Below are positions 34,509 through 45,338 of a stretch of 64,000 bases of DNA, piece after piece. Position numbers and translations under genes: made by a program. The notes under the pieces were generated by a model. That model searched no databases, was not told the DNA's origin, and saw nothing but the letters and a program-made list of their open reading frames with translations. Position 1 is the stretch's first letter. The number at the start of each line of letters is the position of its first letter. This DNA is from Pseudomonas sp. DC1.2 (GTDB taxonomy: Bacteria > Pseudomonadota > Gammaproteobacteria > Pseudomonadales > Pseudomonadaceae): assembly GCF_034351645.1 (NCBI RefSeq), contig NZ_CP133782.1, positions 2,299,001-2,363,000 of the forward strand, in the 5' to 3' direction.

Positions 34509-35882
34509 ATGACTCAAGGCATTCGTAAATTACTGGTCGCTAACCGCGGCGAGATTGCCGTGCGAATTATCCGTGCCGCCAAAGCGCTGGGGATTCCCAC
34601 CGTTGCTGCGTGCAGCGAAGCAGACGTCGACTCCCAGGCCGCGCGCATGGCCGACCAAGTGCATGTTCTCGGCCCGGCCCGTGCCGACAAAAGCTACCTC
34701 AATGTCGAGGCCCTTCTGGGGGCGTTGACAGCCACTGGGGCGAATGCAGTGCATCCCGGTTATGGCTTTCTCTCGGAGAACGCCGATTTCGCTGAGGCGG
34801 TGCTGGCTGCCGGGGCGATTTTCGTCGGTCCGAGCCCGGAAACGATTCGTCGTATGGGCGATAAAGCCGAGGCGCGGCGTACCGCACAAGCGGCGGGCGT
34901 GCCGGTGGTGCCTGGTTCGCCAGGTGAGCTGTTCGATGTCGAGTCGGCGCTTAAGGCGGCTGAGTCGGTCGGCTTCCCTCTGTTGATTAAAGCCTCGGCC
35001 GGTGGCGGCGGGCGTGGTATTCGCCTGGCGCAAAACGTCCAGCAATTGAGCGAAGAATTCCCCCGTTCCCAGCGCGAAGCCCACGCCGCGTTTGGCAATG
35101 GCGCGGTGTACCTGGAGCGTTTTATTAGCAAGGCCCGACACATTGAAGTGCAGGTGCTGGGGGATGGTGTGCGCGCCGTGCATCTCTTCGAACGCGAGTG
35201 TTCGCTGCAACGTCGGCGTCAGAAAATTTTCGAAGAGGCGCCGTCGCCGATTCTGAATCAGCAGCAGCGCGAAACCCTTTGCGAGAGCGCAGTACGTCTG
35301 ACCGAATCCCTGGGCTACAAAGGCGCTGGGACGCTCGAGTATTTGTATGACGAAGCGAGCGGCGAGTTCTTTTTCATCGAAATGAATACGCGGATTCAGG
35401 TCGAGCATCCGGTCAGTGAGCTGATTACCGGCATCGATCTGGTCCAGGCGATGCTGCGCATTGCCGGCGGCGAGCCGCTGGGCCTGCAACAAAGCGATAT
35501 CCATATCAACGGTGCCGCGTTGCAAATGCGCCTGAATGCCGAAGACCCGACGCGCGATTTCTTCCCCAGCCCTGGGGTGGTCGAGGCACTGAATTGGCCG
35601 CAAGGCGATGGGATTCGTGTCGATAGCCATCTCTATCAAGGCTACCGCGTGCCGCCGTACTATGACTCGCTATTGGCCAAGCTGATCGTCCATGGTCGTG
35701 ATCGCACCGAGGCGTTGGCCCGAGCGCAGATTGCCGTGGCGCAGACCACGCTCACCGGCATGGCCAGCACCTTGTCACTGCATGGCGAATTGTTGGAGCA
35801 ACCTTGGCTGCACCTCGCCGACTTCCATACCGGCACCCTGGAAACCTGGCTGGCCGAGCGCCGCAGTGGAGGTCAAGCATGA
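34509..35882 (+). CDS. Biotin carboxylase (AccC-like)
   Basis: 457 residues. ATP-grasp enzyme that carboxylates biotin using ATP and bicarbonate. KLLVANRGEIAVRIIRAA at the start, the glycine-rich ATP loop KASAGGGGRGIRLA near residue 165, and EMNTRIQVEHPVSE near residue 295 with the catalytic residues are all present. Length matches AccC. No carboxyltransferase alpha/beta pair (AccA/AccD or Pcc type) is nearby; instead the next genes are pxpB and pxpC. The gene starts 10 bases after the carrier gene and its end overlaps pxpB by 4 bases. Confidence 0.93.
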   Translation: MTQGIRKLLVANRGEIAVRIIRAAKALGIPTVAACSEADVDSQAARMADQVHVLGPARADKSYLNVEALLGALTATGANAVHPGYGFLSENADFAEAVLAAGAIFVGPSPETIRRMGDKAEARRTAQAAGVPVVPGSPGELFDVESALKAAESVGFPLLIKASAGGGGRGIRLAQNVQQLSEEFPRSQREAHAAFGNGAVYLERFISKARHIEVQVLGDGVRAVHLFERECSLQRRRQKIFEEAPSPILNQQQRETLCESAVRLTESLGYKGAGTLEYLYDEASGEFFFIEMNTRIQVEHPVSELITGIDLVQAMLRIAGGEPLGLQQSDIHINGAALQMRLNAEDPTRDFFPSPGVVEALNWPQGDGIRVDSHLYQGYRVPPYYDSLLAKLIVHGRDRTEALARAQIAVAQTTLTGMASTLSLHGELLEQPWLHLADFHTGTLETWLAERRSGGQA

Positions 35883-36751
35883 GCACACCCATCCGTTACA
35901 GCTTTGGCGCCGACGAACATTTGTTTGCTGAAGTCAGCGACAGCATGTCGTTGGAGGCTTTCTTCAAGGGCATGGCAGTCACCCGCGCGGTCGAGCGTCT
36001 GGCGCTTGATGGGGTGCTGGATATCTGCCTGGCCAATGCCTCGTTCCAGATCCGTTTTGACCCAGATCGCATTGACCCCTATGACCTGCTTGAAGCGGTG
36101 CAGAGTGCAGAGGCTGGCGCCGTCGCTGAACGCACGCTACAGACGCGGATTATTGAAGTGCCGGTGCTCTATAACGACCCCTGGACCCACGAAACCCTGA
36201 TGCGTTTTCGTGACCGCCATCAGGACCCGAGCGCCACGGACCTGGAGTATGCCGCGCGGATCAACGGCCTGGCTGATATCGATGCGTTCATCGCGGCGCA
36301 CAGCGGTGCGCCGTGGTTCGTCTCCATGGTTGGCTTCGTAGCGGGCCTGCCTTTCATGTTTCAAATGGTCGAGCGTGAACGCCAGTTGCAGGTGCCCAAG
36401 TACCTGCGTCCGCGCACTGACACACCTAAACTGACCCTCGGTCACGGCGGTTGCTTTGGCTGTATCTACTCGGTACGCGGTGCTGGCGGTTACCAAATGT
36501 TTGGCGTCACTCCGGCCCCGATTTACGACCCGCAGCAGCACCTGGCGTACCTGAAAGCACACATGGTGTTTTTCCGCCCTGGCGACATCGTCCAGTTCAA
36601 ACCTATTGATCGTGAGGCCTATGACGTCGCCGTGGCTGAAGTAGAAGCGGGGCGCTTTGACCTGAAGATTCGTCCGCTGGAGTTTTCGCTGGACGCCTTT
36701 CTCGCTGACCCCATCGGCTATCCCAAGTCGTTGCAGGAGGTGCTGGCATGA
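35879..36751 (+). CDS. pxpB: 5-oxoprolinase subunit PxpB (KipI/AHS1 family)
   Basis: 290 residues. The C-terminal AHS1 domain is recognised by VPVLYNDPWTHE, VGFVAGLPFMFQM and the proline-rich LRPRTDTPKLTLG with GCFGCIYSVRGAGGYQMFG. Homologues form the KipI half of 5-oxoprolinase and of the carboxyltransferase domain of urea carboxylase. The N-terminal 80 residues resemble the KipI fold. It overlaps the biotin carboxylase gene (ATGA) and overlaps pxpC by 4 bases, so all three are coupled. Confidence 0.9.
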   Translation: MSTPIRYSFGADEHLFAEVSDSMSLEAFFKGMAVTRAVERLALDGVLDICLANASFQIRFDPDRIDPYDLLEAVQSAEAGAVAERTLQTRIIEVPVLYNDPWTHETLMRFRDRHQDPSATDLEYAARINGLADIDAFIAAHSGAPWFVSMVGFVAGLPFMFQMVERERQLQVPKYLRPRTDTPKLTLGHGGCFGCIYSVRGAGGYQMFGVTPAPIYDPQQHLAYLKAHMVFFRPGDIVQFKPIDREAYDVAVAEVEAGRFDLKIRPLEFSLDAFLADPIGYPKSLQEVLA

Positions 36752-37722
36752 TCAAGGTACTTAAACCCGGTCTCGCCACGTCGGTCCAGGATTTGGGCCG
36801 CGAAGGCTATTACCACCTCGGCATCCCGCCCTCCGGAGCGCTGGATCAATACGCCCTCAGCGCCGCCAATCAATTAGTCGGCAACCCGGCGGGAGCGGCA
36901 GCGCTTGAATGTACGCTGCTGGGCCCAGAGCTGGCGTTTCAGCACGACGCCTTGGTGGCGGTGTGCGGGGCACACATGACGCCTTGGGTCGATGGTGTAG
37001 AAATGCACCCCGACACGGCGTTTTCGGTGAAGGCCGGGCAAGTGTTGCGTTTCGACTTTCCCAAGGCGGGCGCCCGCACTTATGTCGCAGTAGCGGGAGG
37101 CATTGATGTGCCGCTGGTGCTGGGCAGTCGCTCTACCTATGCCCTTGGCGCACTCGGTGGGTTCGAGGGCCGACGGTTGATCGCCGGTGATGAATTGCCG
37201 GTGGGCATTGCCAGTGGCAAGGGCCGCGCCGGCGCCAGTCTGCCGATGGCTTTGCGTCAGGCGCTGGGGGGTGAAATCAGCCTGCGCGTGGTGCCAGGCT
37301 TGTACTACGAGCGCCTGACCCACTCTGCTGCGGCAAGTTTTTTTTCTGAACCGTGGACGGTGGGCTCGGAGGCGGACCGTATCGGCTATCGCTTCAAAGG
37401 TGGCAGCGCGCTGAGTTTTGAACCGCGAGAACAGCCGTTCGGCGCCGGTTCTGATCCATCGAACATCGTTGACAGTTGTTACCCGATCGGTTCGATCCAA
37501 GTCCCGGCGGGGCTCGAACCCATCGTGTTGCACCGCGATGCGGTGTCCGGTGGCGGTTACGCGATGATCGGCACGGTGATCAGTGCCGACCTCGACCTGA
37601 TCGGCCAGATGCAACCCAACCAAAAGGCCCGCTTTGTGGCGGTCACCCTTGAAGCGGCATTGGAAGCACGACGTTCCTATAAGAAAAAGCTCAGTTGCCT
37701 GAGCAAACTGTTTCCTTCCTGA
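36748..37722 (+). CDS. pxpC: 5-oxoprolinase subunit PxpC (KipA/AHS2 family)
   Basis: 324 residues. AHS2 domain: GLATSVQDLGREGYYHLGIPPSGALDQ at the start and TYVAVAGGIDVPLVLGSRSTY with GEISLRVVPG are family hallmarks. It partners PxpB. The gene overlaps pxpB and ends about 110 bases before an NCS1-type permease, with a structured hairpin element between. The C-terminus includes a run KKKLSCLSKLFPS, unlike many PxpC, of unknown meaning. Confidence 0.92.
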   Translation: MIKVLKPGLATSVQDLGREGYYHLGIPPSGALDQYALSAANQLVGNPAGAAALECTLLGPELAFQHDALVAVCGAHMTPWVDGVEMHPDTAFSVKAGQVLRFDFPKAGARTYVAVAGGIDVPLVLGSRSTYALGALGGFEGRRLIAGDELPVGIASGKGRAGASLPMALRQALGGEISLRVVPGLYYERLTHSAAASFFSEPWTVGSEADRIGYRFKGGSALSFEPREQPFGAGSDPSNIVDSCYPIGSIQVPAGLEPIVLHRDAVSGGGYAMIGTVISADLDLIGQMQPNQKARFVAVTLEAALEARRSYKKKLSCLSKLFPS

Positions 37723-37738
37723 TTCTGCCCGCCGCATC

Positions 37739-37800
37739 GCGCGGGCCATGCCAAACGGTAAACCAACGCCGCACTTCGGTGCGGTGGCGGTTGCCCGCGC
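37739..37800 (+). other. Structured RNA element between pxpC and permease gene
   Basis: GCGCGGGC (37739-37746) pairs perfectly with GCCCGCGC (37793-37800). Inside it AACC (37761-37764) pairs with GGTT (37789-37792), and CGCCGCAC (37767-37774) pairs with GTGCGGTG (37779-37786) around a TTCG tetraloop; one G-T pair occurs. The left arm has an unpaired segment of about 14 bases. No T run follows, so it is not a simple terminator. It ends 33 bases before the permease start codon. Confidence 0.55.
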
Positions 37801-37833
37801 TTCAACCTTCGACTGGTTTTGGAGTTCACGCAT

Positions 37834-39156
37834 ATGGCTGCTTTATCGCAATCGAATCAAACCGGGCAAGACCCGGCCCATCACCCTGTACCGAAAGAAG
37901 CCCGCATGGGGCGACTGTCGCTGACCATGGCCTGGTGGGCGGTGTGCAGCGCGATGTTTTACATCGTTGTTGGCGCTTCACTGGCGTTGTCTTACGGCGC
38001 TCGCAATGCCCTGATCGGCATGCTGTTGTCGGTGGTCAGTTACGGACTGGTCAACAGCGTCCTAAGTCGTTTCGCGATTCGCAGCGGTTTGTCGGTGGCG
38101 TTGTTTTCACGGCTGTTGTTCGGTAGCACCGGGGCATGTCTGGCGACTTTGATCTTCTTTTCCACGGCGATTTATTACGCGGTATTCGAAGGCTCGGTGA
38201 TCGCCGTGGCACTCAATCATCTCTACCCGGAACTGGTCTATCCGCTGGCTGCATTGGTTGTTGTGCTGTACAGCGTGCCGATGATTTTGGGCAGCGTGCA
38301 GCACTGGCTGGACAAGCTCAACGGCGTGCTGTTGCCGGTGTACCTGGGCGGGTTGCTGTTGGCGGTTGGCGTGTCGATCAGCCGTTATGGCTACCAGCCG
38401 CAATGGCTCGATTTCGGCCCTGCAACGCCCAGTACCTTCGGCTGGTGGGACTGCTTTGTCGCGTACATGGGCGTCTGGGTGCTGATGCTGTTTACCTTCG
38501 ATTACGCCCGGTTTGGTAAAGCTGAGGACGCTGATTATCACGGCCGCTGGAACTTTGGCATGCCGTTCTACGCGGTGACGTTTCTGCTCAACGGGGCGGC
38601 GGGGATCTATCTGGTCAGCAGCATTCCCCACGAAGGTGCGCTGAATGAAGTGTCAGTGGTGATGGCGATTTTGCAATTGATGGGCGTGTGGGGATTGTTG
38701 TTCGTCTGGGCCACACAAACCCGTATCAATACCGCCAATTACTACTTGGCGACCCTGAATATGCAGGCGTTCTTTGCTCGTTTTGGCCTGCGCGGTTCCT
38801 ACGTGATGTGGGCGCTGGCGGTGGGGGTGATCGTTTACGGCTTGATGCTCGCGGACGTGTTTGCCTACTTGCTCAAGGCGTTGGCCTACCAGGGTATTTT
38901 TGTGGTGGCCTGGGTCGGTGTAGCGTTGGCGCAAATTCTCTACGGACGCAGTGACTTAGCAGCGCTCGAACGGGTCAGTGCGTTCAATCCGATTGGCTTG
39001 AGCGCCTGGTTTGGCGCTACCGCGCTGGGGCTTGCGCTGATGTTTCACGGCGGCGGGCTGAGCAGTTTTTCCGCGCCTTCGACCGTGATCGTGGCGTTTG
39101 CCATACAAGCAGGTTTATCCCATCGAAGCCGCGTCAGGCTGCCGTTGGCGCAGTAG
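37834..39156 (+). CDS. NCS1-type permease of the 5-oxoproline operon
   Basis: 440 residues with about 12 hydrophobic segments and the NCS1 (purine-cytosine permease) pattern MGRLSLTMAWWAVCSAMFYIVVGASL near the start. Last gene of the pxpA-accB-accC-pxpB-pxpC unit, in the same direction. By context it may import 5-oxoproline or a related cyclic amide; true substrate unknown. ATG at 37834 with TTTTGGAG upstream; a TTG at 37819 also is in frame. Inner membrane. Confidence 0.8.
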   Translation: MAALSQSNQTGQDPAHHPVPKEARMGRLSLTMAWWAVCSAMFYIVVGASLALSYGARNALIGMLLSVVSYGLVNSVLSRFAIRSGLSVALFSRLLFGSTGACLATLIFFSTAIYYAVFEGSVIAVALNHLYPELVYPLAALVVVLYSVPMILGSVQHWLDKLNGVLLPVYLGGLLLAVGVSISRYGYQPQWLDFGPATPSTFGWWDCFVAYMGVWVLMLFTFDYARFGKAEDADYHGRWNFGMPFYAVTFLLNGAAGIYLVSSIPHEGALNEVSVVMAILQLMGVWGLLFVWATQTRINTANYYLATLNMQAFFARFGLRGSYVMWALAVGVIVYGLMLADVFAYLLKALAYQGIFVVAWVGVALAQILYGRSDLAALERVSAFNPIGLSAWFGATALGLALMFHGGGLSSFSAPSTVIVAFAIQAGLSHRSRVRLPLAQ

Positions 39157-39256
39157 GGTTTTGCAGTAAGACCCTTCGCACCCGCCCGCTACGATACAAG
39201 AGGGCGGGCACGGTTTCATGCCTGTTCACACCCTGCACGACCCCAGCACGTCGTCC

Positions 39257-39946
39257 TTACGGAATAAACCGATAACCAATCCCTGTTTCCGTCACCAGAT
39301 GCCGAGGCTGGGACGGATCTGCTTCGACCTTTTTGCGCAAGCCACCCATGAACACACGAAGGTAAGGTGTGTCCGTGGTGTGCGCCGGGCCCCAGACGGC
39401 TTTGAGCAGTTGCAAATGCGTCAGCACACGGTTGGGGTGCGAGCACAGGTGAACCAGCAAGCGGTATTCCAGGGGCGTCAGGTGCAGCGGCGCACCGGCG
39501 CGTTCGACGACGCGCCGTTCGACATCAATGCGCACGTCGCCAAAGCTCAGGACTGAACTGTTGTCGGCATCTTTAGTTTGCCGGCGTAGTAGCGCGCGCA
39601 CACGGGCGAGCAACTCCCCGGTGCCAAAAGGCTTGACCAGGTAATCATCGGCGCCGGTGTCCAGGGCCAGGATTTTGTCGGACTCCGCCCCTCGGGCTGA
39701 CAGCACGATGATCGGCACCGCCGACCAACTGCGTATGTCGCGGATCAGGTCAACGCCATCGCCGTCGGGAAGGCCCAGGTCAAGCACAATCAGGTCCGGT
39801 CGGCGTGTTCCGGAGTCGATGAGGCCGCGGTGGTAAGTCTCGGCTTCATGCACTTCCAGGCCTTCGGCGTGCAAGGCCATCCGCACGAAGCGGCGTATTT
39901 CCTTTTCGTCCTCAATGATCAGGACGCGGGGCACGGACTCAGTCAT
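39257..39946 (-). CDS. kdpE: Potassium response regulator KdpE
   Basis: 229 residues. Receiver domain (VLIIEDEKEIRRFV, phospho-acceptor Asp in VLDLGLPDGDG, Lys in LVKPFGTGELLAR) and OmpR-type winged-helix C-terminus (LTPLEYRLLVHLCSHPNRVLT). It is phosphorylated by KdpD and activates kdpFABC when potassium is low. Overlaps kdpD by 4 bases. Last gene of the operon in this order. Confidence 0.95.
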   Translation of the reverse strand: MTESVPRVLIIEDEKEIRRFVRMALHAEGLEVHEAETYHRGLIDSGTRRPDLIVLDLGLPDGDGVDLIRDIRSWSAVPIIVLSARGAESDKILALDTGADDYLVKPFGTGELLARVRALLRRQTKDADNSSVLSFGDVRIDVERRVVERAGAPLHLTPLEYRLLVHLCSHPNRVLTHLQLLKAVWGPAHTTDTPYLRVFMGGLRKKVEADPSQPRHLVTETGIGYRFIP

Positions 39947-42639
39947 GGCTGATCCTCGTCAATCTGTGGCGCAAAAGGCTCAATCAGCGGCGGCTCTTCG
40001 CGGGGCAGGCGCAGTGTGAAACACGCGCCGCCGTTGGTGCCGGTGGCCCCGGTAATCGTTCCCCCATGCGCCTGGGCAATTGCCCGGCAGATGGCCAGAC
40101 CGAGCCCGACACCGGGAATCGAACTTTCTTTCTTGCCGCGCATGAATTTGCTGAACAGCGCTTCTTCGTGGCCGTGTGGCAACCCAGGGCCTTCATCGGC
40201 GATCCACAGTTCAATGGCGTCAGAAGTGGCTCTGGCCCCCAAGTTAATGGCGGTGTCAGGCGGTGTGTACTTGATGGCGTTTTCGATCAGGTTGATCAGG
40301 ATGCGCTCGATCAGCAGTGCATCGATGCGCACCGGTGGCACATCGTCTTCCAGCGCGACGTGTACCGGGCGTGTGCCCAAAATGGGCTGGACAGCCCTCA
40401 GTGCGCTGCCGACCACGTCCTCAATGGGTTGCCATTGACGATTCAATACCACTTTGCCGGACTCCAGGCGTGCCATGTCCAGCAGGTTGTTGACCAGGGT
40501 ATTCATGCGCAGCGCGGATTCACCGACCGCTGTGGCAATTTCGGCGGCTTCGCCGGTGGGCGGCGGCGTGGTCAACTTGAGCGCTTCGGCGAGCCCAACC
40601 ATGACGGACAGCGGGGTTCGCAAGTCGTGGGAGATGGCCGAGAGTAGCGAATTGCGCAACCGCTCGGACTCCATTTGCAGCGTGGTGTCCTGGGCCACGT
40701 TGATGTAGTGAATCCGTTCAAGCGAGATGGCCAGCAATGACGCACACGTGTCGAGCAGGCGCCGCTGTTCCGGCACCACCAGGCGTGTCGTGTCTCGCGG
40801 CTGCACGGCAAGTATCCCGCGTACCCGCATCGGGGCCGACAAGGGCAAGTACAGCGTGGAACTGGAGGGCAGGGTGTCGGTGCCGTAACCGGCCGCTTCC
40901 GCCTTGTCGAACGACCACTGGGCAATGGCGAAATCCACTTGCGGTGGCTCCCCCGTGACCATGGGCGGCAGCAGTTTGTTGTTGTCATCGGCCACCAGCA
41001 ACGCCGAACGGGCGCCAAACTCGGCTGACAGAAACTTCGCGCCGATGTCGGCGACCTGCTCGGTGATCAGTGCGGCGGACAGCAGGCGCGACATGTCATA
41101 CAGCGCACGCATGCGGTCTTCGCGCCGTTGTGCCACCCGCGCCTGGTACGTCAGGCCGGCGGTCATCTGCCCGATGACCAGGGCGACCACCAACATGACG
41201 CTGAACGTGACTAGGTACTGGACGTCGCCAACGGCAAATGAAAAACGTGGCGATACGAAGAAAAAGTCAAAGGCACCGACGGACACAAACGCCGCCAGGA
41301 CCGCCGGGCCACGACCGAAACGTACCGCTGCGGCCACTACCGCCAGCAGAAAGATCATGACGATGTTGGCCTGTTCGAGCAGCCCGGCCAGGGGCAAGGC
41401 AATCACGGTGGTCGCGGCACACAGCGCGACGCTCCACAGGTAGGCGGGCCATAGGGTCGGGCTTTCGTGGGCGGTTGAGGTGCCCTTGGTGGGCGTGCTG
41501 CCGGTCGGCAGCGAGACTTGAATCACATCCAGGTCGGCGCCCAGTTCGCCAATTCGTTCAGCCAGTATTGGCCGCCAGAGCCGGCGCCGTGGGTGTTCGT
41601 CGCGGCCAAGCACGACCTTCGACAGGTTGTGTTGCCGTGCATATTTGACCAGGGTTTCGGCAATGTCCTGCCCGGACAGGGTCGAGATCTGCGCGCCCAT
41701 GTCCTGGGCCAGTTTCAGCGTGGCCAGTACCCGGCGGCGCTTGGCGTCGGGCAGACGCTGCAACGTCGGTGTTTCGACATACACCGCGTGCCAAGGCACG
41801 TTGAGTTGGGTGGCCAGGCGTGCCGTCGAACGCACAGTTTTTTGTGCCTGTTCATGCGGACCAATGCAGGCGAGCAGGGAGTCGCGAGTGCCCCACACCG
41901 GTTTGACTGCACCGCTTTGGCGGTACTGCAACATGTCGCTGTCAACCCGGTCGGCGGTGCGCCGCAGCGCCAGTTCGCGCAGGGCAATCAGGTTGCCTTT
42001 GCGAAAAAAATTCTGCACCGCGCGCTCGGCCTGTTGTGCCAGATACACCTTGCCTTCCTTCAACCGCTGCAACAGCTCGTCGGGGGGCAGGTCAACGATG
42101 ACCACCTCGTCGGCGGTATCGAACACGTGGTCGGGTACGGTCTCCCAGACCCGGATGCCGGTGATGCCGCCAACAATATCGTTCAGGCTCTCCAGGTGCT
42201 GGACGTTCATGGTTGACCAGACATCGATACCGGCGCCGAGCAGTTCTTCCACGTCCTGCCAGCGCTTGGGGTGTCGGGAACCGACGGCATTGGAATGCGC
42301 CAGTTCGTCAATCAGGATCAAGCCCGGTTGACGGGCGAGCGCGGCGTCGAGGTCAAACTCGGTCAGCGTGCGATGCTTATCGAGCACCTGTTTGAGTGGT
42401 AGCAGTTCGAGGCCGCTGATCAGCGCTTGGGTCTCGGCGCGCCCGTGGGTTTCGATCACGCCAATCAGCACGTCGATCTTCTGCCGTGTGGCTGTGTGGG
42501 CGGCCGCCAGCATTGCGTAGGTTTTGCCGACACCGGCACTGGCACCAAAAAAAATCTTCAGCCGACCACGTTTGGCCTGCGCTTCCTGCTCGCGAATCTG
42601 GGCCAGCAACTGGTCTGGGTCAGGACGTTGTTCGGCCAT
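39943..42639 (-). CDS. kdpD: Potassium sensor kinase KdpD
   Basis: 898 residues, as in E. coli. Cytoplasmic N-terminal KdpD domain with Walker-type FFGASAGVGKTYAML and the region LIDELAHSNAVGSRHPKRW, a Usp-like domain, four membrane segments near residues 400-495 (AATTVIALPLAGLLE and later), a GAF-like part, and a histidine kinase core with the H-box SHDLRTPLSVMVGLAEAL, then LLDMARLESGK and GVGLGLAICRAIAQAHGG. It senses K+ and osmotic signals. The ATG at 42639 has GGTGAG upstream; a GTG at 42648 is also possible. 26 bases after kdpC. Confidence 0.95.
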   Translation of the reverse strand: MAEQRPDPDQLLAQIREQEAQAKRGRLKIFFGASAGVGKTYAMLAAAHTATRQKIDVLIGVIETHGRAETQALISGLELLPLKQVLDKHRTLTEFDLDAALARQPGLILIDELAHSNAVGSRHPKRWQDVEELLGAGIDVWSTMNVQHLESLNDIVGGITGIRVWETVPDHVFDTADEVVIVDLPPDELLQRLKEGKVYLAQQAERAVQNFFRKGNLIALRELALRRTADRVDSDMLQYRQSGAVKPVWGTRDSLLACIGPHEQAQKTVRSTARLATQLNVPWHAVYVETPTLQRLPDAKRRRVLATLKLAQDMGAQISTLSGQDIAETLVKYARQHNLSKVVLGRDEHPRRRLWRPILAERIGELGADLDVIQVSLPTGSTPTKGTSTAHESPTLWPAYLWSVALCAATTVIALPLAGLLEQANIVMIFLLAVVAAAVRFGRGPAVLAAFVSVGAFDFFFVSPRFSFAVGDVQYLVTFSVMLVVALVIGQMTAGLTYQARVAQRREDRMRALYDMSRLLSAALITEQVADIGAKFLSAEFGARSALLVADDNNKLLPPMVTGEPPQVDFAIAQWSFDKAEAAGYGTDTLPSSSTLYLPLSAPMRVRGILAVQPRDTTRLVVPEQRRLLDTCASLLAISLERIHYINVAQDTTLQMESERLRNSLLSAISHDLRTPLSVMVGLAEALKLTTPPPTGEAAEIATAVGESALRMNTLVNNLLDMARLESGKVVLNRQWQPIEDVVGSALRAVQPILGTRPVHVALEDDVPPVRIDALLIERILINLIENAIKYTPPDTAINLGARATSDAIELWIADEGPGLPHGHEEALFSKFMRGKKESSIPGVGLGLAICRAIAQAHGGTITGATGTNGGACFTLRLPREEPPLIEPFAPQIDEDQP

Positions 42640-42664
42640 CAAGCTCACCGTGTGTGATTAGCGC

Positions 42665-43237
42665 TCAATGGGTGGCGTCGAGTGCCAGGTTCAATGCCAA
42701 GACGTTGACTCGCGGTTCGCCAAGGAACCCGAGCAGCATGCCCTCAGCCTGTTCGCTGATCAGTTGACGAACCTGCTCGGCCGGTAAACTGCGCACTCGC
42801 GCCACCCGGCCCGCCTGGTACAACGCAGCCGTCAGGCTGATGTGCGGGTCGAGGCCGCTCGCGGAACTGTAGACCAGGTCGGCCGGCACCGTGGCTTTGT
42901 TGCCAGGGTCGGCGGCGTGCAAGGCCTCGATTCGCCCTTTGAGCGCGTCGGCCAGCGCCGGGTTCAGCGGTCCCAGGTTCGACCCTCCCGAGGCAAGCGG
43001 GTTGTAGGGCATGGGGCTGGTGGCTGAAGGGCGGCTCCAGAAATACTTTGGATCACTGAAGCCCTGCCCGATCAACAGCGAGCCCACTGTTTTGCCGTCC
43101 CGTTCTATCAGGCTGCCGGAGGCCTGATGCGGGAATACCAGCCGGGCGATACCGGTCGTGAGGAGTGGATAGGCCAGGCCTGTGATCAGCGAGAAGGCGA
43201 TCAGCAAGGTTAACGCCGGACGTAGTAGAGATGCCAT
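42665..43237 (-). CDS. kdpC: Potassium-transporting ATPase subunit KdpC
   Basis: 190 residues. One N-terminal membrane helix (LTLLIAFSLITGLAYPLLTTG) and a periplasmic part with SASGLDPHISLTAALYQAGRV, the conserved KdpC motif. Part of the KdpFABC high-affinity K+ pump, where it aids assembly and K+ access. 12 bases after kdpB. Confidence 0.95.
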   Translation of the reverse strand: MASLLRPALTLLIAFSLITGLAYPLLTTGIARLVFPHQASGSLIERDGKTVGSLLIGQGFSDPKYFWSRPSATSPMPYNPLASGGSNLGPLNPALADALKGRIEALHAADPGNKATVPADLVYSSASGLDPHISLTAALYQAGRVARVRSLPAEQVRQLISEQAEGMLLGFLGEPRVNVLALNLALDATH

Positions 43238-43249
43238 GACAGTGCTCCC

Positions 43250-45328
<2,079 letters not shown>

Positions 45329-45338
45329 GTTCGTGACC

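Noticed and set aside
34530-35639. 369-codon minus-strand frame inside the biotin carboxylase gene
   Set aside because: Antisense shadow of a clear ATP-grasp gene.
39181-39208. CCCGCCC...GGGCGGG inverted repeat after kdpE
   Set aside because: No T run on either strand; could be a weak bidirectional terminator but is not supported enough to call.
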